NCBI GenBank assembly: GCA_009377835.1
Contig: WHTG01000010.1
Location: 1 to 33,139, forward strand
Direction: 5' to 3'
Origin: Nitriliruptorales bacterium
GTDB lineage: Bacteria > Actinomycetota > Nitriliruptoria > Euzebyales > Egibacteraceae
DNA: 33,139 nucleotides
Positions 30,031 to 33,139 of the stretch are shown here, piece after piece. Both the position numbers and the translations under genes were made by a program. The notes under the pieces were generated by a model. That model did no database searches, was not told the DNA's origin, and saw only the letters and a program-made list of their open reading frames with translations. Every line of letters begins with the position of its first letter. Position 1 is the first letter of the stretch.

Positions 30031-31278
30031 CTACGGCCCGGCGGCGAGGTTGAGCAGTCGGTCGACGTCGTCTTCGTCGGCCGCGACGACCGCCGGCTCG
30101 GGAACGTCGGGGGGCGGCGGGTACTTGTGCCCCACACCCGTGTCGAACATCACCACCTGGTCATCGCGTGACAGCCAGCCGCTGGAACGCAGCTGGCCAA
30201 CCGCCGCCAGCGCGGCAGCGGTTTCCGGGCTGACGTAGCCCAGTCCGCAGCGGCCGGCCAGTCCCTGCGCGTCGTCCATCTCGGCCTCGTCCACGGCGAT
30301 CGCGGTGCCTCCGGATGCACGGAGCGCGTCGAGAATGAGAAAGTCGCCCACGGCGCCCGGAACCCGGATCCCGGCAGCTCGTGTCCGCGCGCCCTCCCAC
30401 GGCCGTGCAAAACGCTGGCCGTCCGTGAACGCCCTCACGATCGGCGCACACCCGGCGACCTGGACGCCGACCATCCGGGGGCGCTCCCCACCGATCAGTC
30501 CCAGGGCCTGCAGTTCGTCGAATGCCTTCCACATGCCGACCAGGCCCGTCCCGCCGCCCGTCGGGTACACCACAACGTCCGGCAGGCGCCAGCCCAGGTC
30601 CTCCGCCAGTTCCAGCCCCATGGTCTTCTTGCCCTCGACTCGATACGGCTCCTTGAACGTGCTGACGTCAAACGCGCCGGTCGCCTGCGCGATCCTCCCC
30701 GCAATCAGGCCGCAGTCGCTGATCAACCCGTCGACAAGCAGGACCCGCGCGCCGGCCAGGATGCTCTCGACGCGGTGAGCAACAGGGACGTCCGACGGCA
30801 TCACGACCGTGACCGGCAGTCCAGCCGCGGCGCCGTACGTCGCAAGGGCGCCGGCGGCGTTGCCGGCCGACGGCGCGATGAACGCCGACGCGCCCAGCTC
30901 CGCGGCGCGGCTCACCGCGGCAGCCATCCCGCGCGCCTTGAACGATCCGGTCGGATTCCCGCCCTCGCACTTCACCATCAGTCGTGGCACGTCCAGCGCC
31001 CGCCCCGCGCCGGGCGCCGACAGCAGAGGGGTCGCGCCCTCACCCAGGTAGATCCGCCGCCCCGGCGAACGGACCGGCAGCAACTCCGCCCAGCGCCACA
31101 TGCCGTTGGTCCGACGGGTCGCCATCGCCGCCTTGGTCAACGTGCGCGCCGCGACCTGGGAGTCGTAACGCGCCTGCAGCGGCCGTCCGTCGACCGGATC
31201 GGTTCGCCACAGGCGGTCCGCGTCGTAGACCGCGCCTGACAGGGACCCGACCAGGTGCGTCATCGTCGAAAGCGTCAT
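30031..31278 (-). CDS. thrC: Threonine synthase (PLP-dependent)
   Basis: 415 residues. The PLP-binding lysine is Lys114 in GNPTGSFKARGM. APSAGNAAGALATYGA follows, then the phosphate loop TGGGTGLVGMWKA and a C-terminal DTGVGHKYP. The sequence is of the long threonine-synthase type that acts on O-phospho-L-homoserine; threonine dehydratase or other fold-II enzymes are less likely given LYLGEGATPLLSAP-like context near 77-90. The ATG at 31278 has a TAGGGT hexamer 7 nt upstream and no Shine-Dalgarno sequence. It diverges from pdxH, whose product makes the PLP cofactor, across only 38 bp. Confidence 0.85.
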   Translation of the reverse strand: MTLSTMTHLVGSLSGAVYDADRLWRTDPVDGRPLQARYDSQVAARTLTKAAMATRRTNGMWRWAELLPVRSPGRRIYLGEGATPLLSAPGAGRALDVPRLMVKCEGGNPTGSFKARGMAAAVSRAAELGASAFIAPSAGNAAGALATYGAAAGLPVTVVMPSDVPVAHRVESILAGARVLLVDGLISDCGLIAGRIAQATGAFDVSTFKEPYRVEGKKTMGLELAEDLGWRLPDVVVYPTGGGTGLVGMWKAFDELQALGLIGGERPRMVGVQVAGCAPIVRAFTDGQRFARPWEGARTRAAGIRVPGAVGDFLILDALRASGGTAIAVDEAEMDDAQGLAGRCGLGYVSPETAAALAAVGQLRSSGWLSRDDQVVMFDTGVGHKYPPPPDVPEPAVVAADEDDVDRLLNLAAGP

Positions 31279-31285
31279 GGCCCAA

Positions 31286-31308
31286 ACCCTAAGGCGCGCC
31301 GCTATCGT
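31286..31308. promoter_or_regulatory. Interleaved divergent leaderless promoters of thrC and pdxH
   Basis: Minus strand: TAGGGT (31291-31286) plus 7 nt before the thrC ATG at 31278. Plus strand: TATCGT (31303-31308) plus 8 nt before the pdxH ATG at 31317. The intergenic region is 38 bp, so the two polymerase footprints overlap and cannot both be occupied. Confidence 0.5.
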
Positions 31309-31316
31309 CGGCGGCC

Positions 31317-31970
31317 ATGCCCGACCATCCCCCCCTCGATGTCGCTGCGCTGCGCCGCGAATACGCCAACCTCGGACTCGACGAGCAGGAGGCCGGCCGT
31401 GAGCCCTTCACGTTGTTCCGGTCGTGGCTGCAAGCCGCCCTCGCGGTCGGCATAGCCGAACCCAATGCGATGGTGCTGGCCACCGTCGGCCACGCCGGCG
31501 CCCCGTCCGTTCGCACCGTGCTCCTCAAGGGTTTCGACGATCGGGGCTTCGTCTTCTTCACGAACTACACGAGTCGCAAGGCGCGAGAACTCGCCGACAA
31601 CCCGCGGGCGGCGCTGGTGTTTCCGTGGATCGCCGTGGGGCGGCAGGTGACCGTGCGCGGGACCGCGAGCAGGCTGACGGGTGCCGAATCGGACGAGTAC
31701 TTCGCCACCCGACCACGAGGCAGTCAGGTGGCGGCGTGGGCGTCGCGGCAGAGCGACCTGCTGAGCGGCCGTGCGGAACTCGACGCGGCGGTCGCCGCCG
31801 TCGCCGAACGGGTGGGGCAGGATCCTGTCACGCGCCCTGCGTACTGGGGAGGTTTCCGGCTGTCGCCGGAGGAGGTCGAGTTCTGGCAGGGCCGCGGCGA
31901 CCGGCTCCACGACCGTCTGCGGTTCAGCCGCACGTCCGAGGGGTGGCGGCTCGAACGGCTGTGGCCCTAG
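31317..31970 (+). CDS. pdxH: Pyridoxine/pyridoxamine 5'-phosphate oxidase
   Basis: 217 residues, the usual PdxH length. FMN-binding segments RTVLLKGFDDRGFVFFTNYTSRKARELADNP (near 61-91) and AALVFPWIAVGRQVTVRG follow the family order. Next come the substrate region RPRGSQVAAWASRQSD and the C-terminal EFWQGRGDRLHDRLRFSR with a closing WRLERLWP. It oxidises PNP or PMP to pyridoxal phosphate. The ATG at 31317 has a -10 hexamer 8 nt upstream. Its stop overlaps the stop of the phosphodiesterase gene by 4 bp (CTAG). Confidence 0.95.
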   Translation: MPDHPPLDVAALRREYANLGLDEQEAGREPFTLFRSWLQAALAVGIAEPNAMVLATVGHAGAPSVRTVLLKGFDDRGFVFFTNYTSRKARELADNPRAALVFPWIAVGRQVTVRGTASRLTGAESDEYFATRPRGSQVAAWASRQSDLLSGRAELDAAVAAVAERVGQDPVTRPAYWGGFRLSPEEVEFWQGRGDRLHDRLRFSRTSEGWRLERLWP

Positions 31971-33043
31971 CCGCGTTCGGCGAGGAGCGGAACCAGCATC
32001 TCCGCCTCTGTCAAGCTCCCATGGTGCGAACGCATCATCCGTTCCATCGGCACGTCGGGATCCAGAAAGACCACGTCGTCGCGCGCCGCCAGAACCACGT
32101 CGCCGACGCGCCCGCGGACCGCAAAGGTCGCGGACTGCCCCATCCAACCTTCGTCGAACAACCGGTCGCGCGTGAAGACCCAGGCGCGACCGCCGTAGAT
32201 CTCCTCGCATGCCGCTGTCAGCTCCCGGCTCGCACCGGCCCGTGCGTGCAAGGTCCGGAAGCGACCTTCCCCCGAGTAGCCGGCCACCAGCCCGTCCACG
32301 GCGTGCAGGCCGATGACGTCCTCCTCCTCGACGTGAACCTGTCCGTGGTCAGCCGTGACCAGCAGCGCCCAGTCTGCAGGAAGCACGCCGAGCAGGTCGG
32401 CGACCAGACGGTCCGCTGCGGCAAGTTCCATGGTGAGGAATCCGTTGTGCAGCCCGTACTCGTGGGCGATCTTGTCGATGCCGTCGTAGTACCCGTAGAC
32501 CAGTGGATGGCGATCGGTCGCAAGGCGGCGGCAGTGCTCGACCAGGGCGGAGGGGGTGCGCCATCCGATCAGGGTGCTGTTGCGCAGATGCGCCTCGGAG
32601 AAGCCGCTGTGGCGGAACTCGGTGCGCGTAACAACCGGGACGTCGCGTCCCATGAACGGCGGTATCGGCTGCACGACTGCCGGGTCCGGTCCTGCCCGCG
32701 ACTCCCAGCGCAGGACGTTCAGCGACTCGCCGCCGACGCGGATGCGGTAGCCCACCAGTCCGTGCTCGCTCGGAGGCGTGCCCGTCGAGATCGAGGTGAG
32801 GGCGGCGGCAGTGGTGGAAGGAACCACGCTGGTGATGGGCCCACCAGCCATCGCTCGGAGCGTCGGAAGGTGCTCGGCGTGCTTGGAGACCAGTTGCCAG
32901 CCCAGGCCGTCGAGCACCAGCAGCAGGATGCCCCGCGCCTCCTTCACGGGTGCGGGGAGCCACGCCGGGGTCTCCCCGTGGCTCAGCGCCGGGACGATGC
33001 CACCGATCCAGGCGCCGCCGTAGTCGGGGCGGACGGGTTCCAT
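31967..33043 (-). CDS. Alkaline-phosphatase-superfamily phosphodiesterase/nucleotide pyrophosphatase
   Basis: 358 residues. Metal-site pieces are LLLVLDGLGW (Asp45), the nucleophile region VPSTTAAALTSISTG (Thr78 probable), YYDGIDKIAHEYG near 215-230 and TADHGQVHV near 267-275. These match the type I phosphodiesterase/nucleotide pyrophosphatase branch. Substrates of this branch include nucleotides, phosphodiesters and glycerophosphates, so the exact one is unknown. No signal peptide is visible, so it is probably cytoplasmic. The ATG at 33043 has TACGCT 6 nt upstream. The frame is open to the right edge, so a longer N-terminus from a GTG at 33094 is possible but unlike the family. Confidence 0.88.
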   Translation of the reverse strand: MEPVRPDYGGAWIGGIVPALSHGETPAWLPAPVKEARGILLLVLDGLGWQLVSKHAEHLPTLRAMAGGPITSVVPSTTAAALTSISTGTPPSEHGLVGYRIRVGGESLNVLRWESRAGPDPAVVQPIPPFMGRDVPVVTRTEFRHSGFSEAHLRNSTLIGWRTPSALVEHCRRLATDRHPLVYGYYDGIDKIAHEYGLHNGFLTMELAAADRLVADLLGVLPADWALLVTADHGQVHVEEEDVIGLHAVDGLVAGYSGEGRFRTLHARAGASRELTAACEEIYGGRAWVFTRDRLFDEGWMGQSATFAVRGRVGDVVLAARDDVVFLDPDVPMERMMRSHHGSLTEAEMLVPLLAERG

Positions 33044-33139
33044 TGATGCAGCGTAGAGGCAGCACCGCACGTTCAGACGACGAAGGTGGGACACCGAGCA
33101 CTCCCACGACCCATCGTGCTCGATGGCCTCGACAACGCC
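33044..33139. other. Right edge, no gene supported
   Basis: Positions 33050-33055 hold the TACGCT hexamer of the phosphodiesterase on the minus strand. Beyond it, minus-strand frames are open to the edge, and a plus-strand GTG at about 33078 opens a short frame. Neither is long enough to call. Confidence 0.5.
33050..33055 (-). promoter_or_regulatory. -10 hexamer TACGCT, predicted leaderless promoter of the phosphodiesterase
   Basis: TACGCT on the minus strand is followed by 6 nt and the ATG at 33043. No Shine-Dalgarno sequence is present. The spacing is one base shorter than in most other examples in this window. Confidence 0.4.

Noticed and set aside
31424-33046. 540-codon plus-strand ORF across pdxH and the phosphodiesterase
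   Set aside because: It overlaps two well-supported genes and shows no recognisable domain.

Overview
The window is about two-thirds G+C or higher (judged by eye) and is packed with genes on both strands. GTG and TTG starts are frequent, and many start codons sit directly behind a TANNNT -10 hexamer, which implies leaderless transcripts. Several gene sets point to a high-GC actinobacterium: PaaX/PaaABCD, a DUF3151 protein, a FolP2-like DHPS paralogue, and a MoxR-DUF58-DUF4350-DUF4129 block with an opposite-strand SpoIIM-like gene. A deep or less studied class is possible, but the sequence does not fix the taxon. I see no rRNA, tRNA, CRISPR array, insertion sequence or phage gene. The DNA looks like stable chromosome.

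Layout. Positions 1-2301: a partial gene leaving the left edge, a degenerate cupin, then a TPP riboswitch whose 3' end doubles as the ribosome binding site of a sodium:solute-symporter family transporter. Positions 2313-10211: a phenylacetate island. A beta-ketoadipyl-CoA thiolase gene (coupled to a small lipoprotein gene) diverges from paaX, followed by paaA, a structured 154-bp spacer, overlapping paaB-paaC-paaD, a two-helix membrane protein and an aldehyde dehydrogenase. No paaE reductase is present. Positions 10280-15421: a DUF3151 protein, the SbcD/SbcC nuclease pair and a 60-residue ORF. Positions 15418-16840: a SRPBCC protein and a divergent alpha/beta hydrolase.

Positions 16846-24382: an envelope/AAA+ block. 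It holds an RDD protein, an opposite-strand SpoIIM-like protein, and a minus-strand operon read as six-helix membrane protein, DUF4129, DUF4350, MoxR ATPase, DUF58. Upstream lies a membrane-anchored protein with a DivIVA-like motif. Positions 24408-27565: FolP2-like protein, a thioredoxin-fold [2Fe-2S] ferredoxin, 4-hydroxyphenylpyruvate dioxygenase and a dCMP-deaminase-type enzyme. Positions 27572-33043: phosphoglucomutase/phosphomannomutase, a divergent HAD phosphatase, threonine synthase divergent from PNP oxidase (pdxH), and an alkaline-phosphatase-superfamily phosphodiesterase.

The genes connect in a few clear ways. PaaABC(D) would epoxidise phenylacetyl-CoA, the thiolase would perform the last cleavage to acetyl-CoA and succinyl-CoA, and the aldehyde dehydrogenase could feed phenylacetate in. 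PdxH makes the PLP that threonine synthase needs, and the two share a 38-bp divergent promoter region. The most unusual features are regulatory: an aptamer-only TPP switch, two very compact divergent leaderless promoters, convergent genes sharing 4 bp at their stop codons, a perfect inverted repeat over the paaX promoter, and a three-arm alternative hairpin between paaA and paaB. No gap between called genes exceeds 300 bp.
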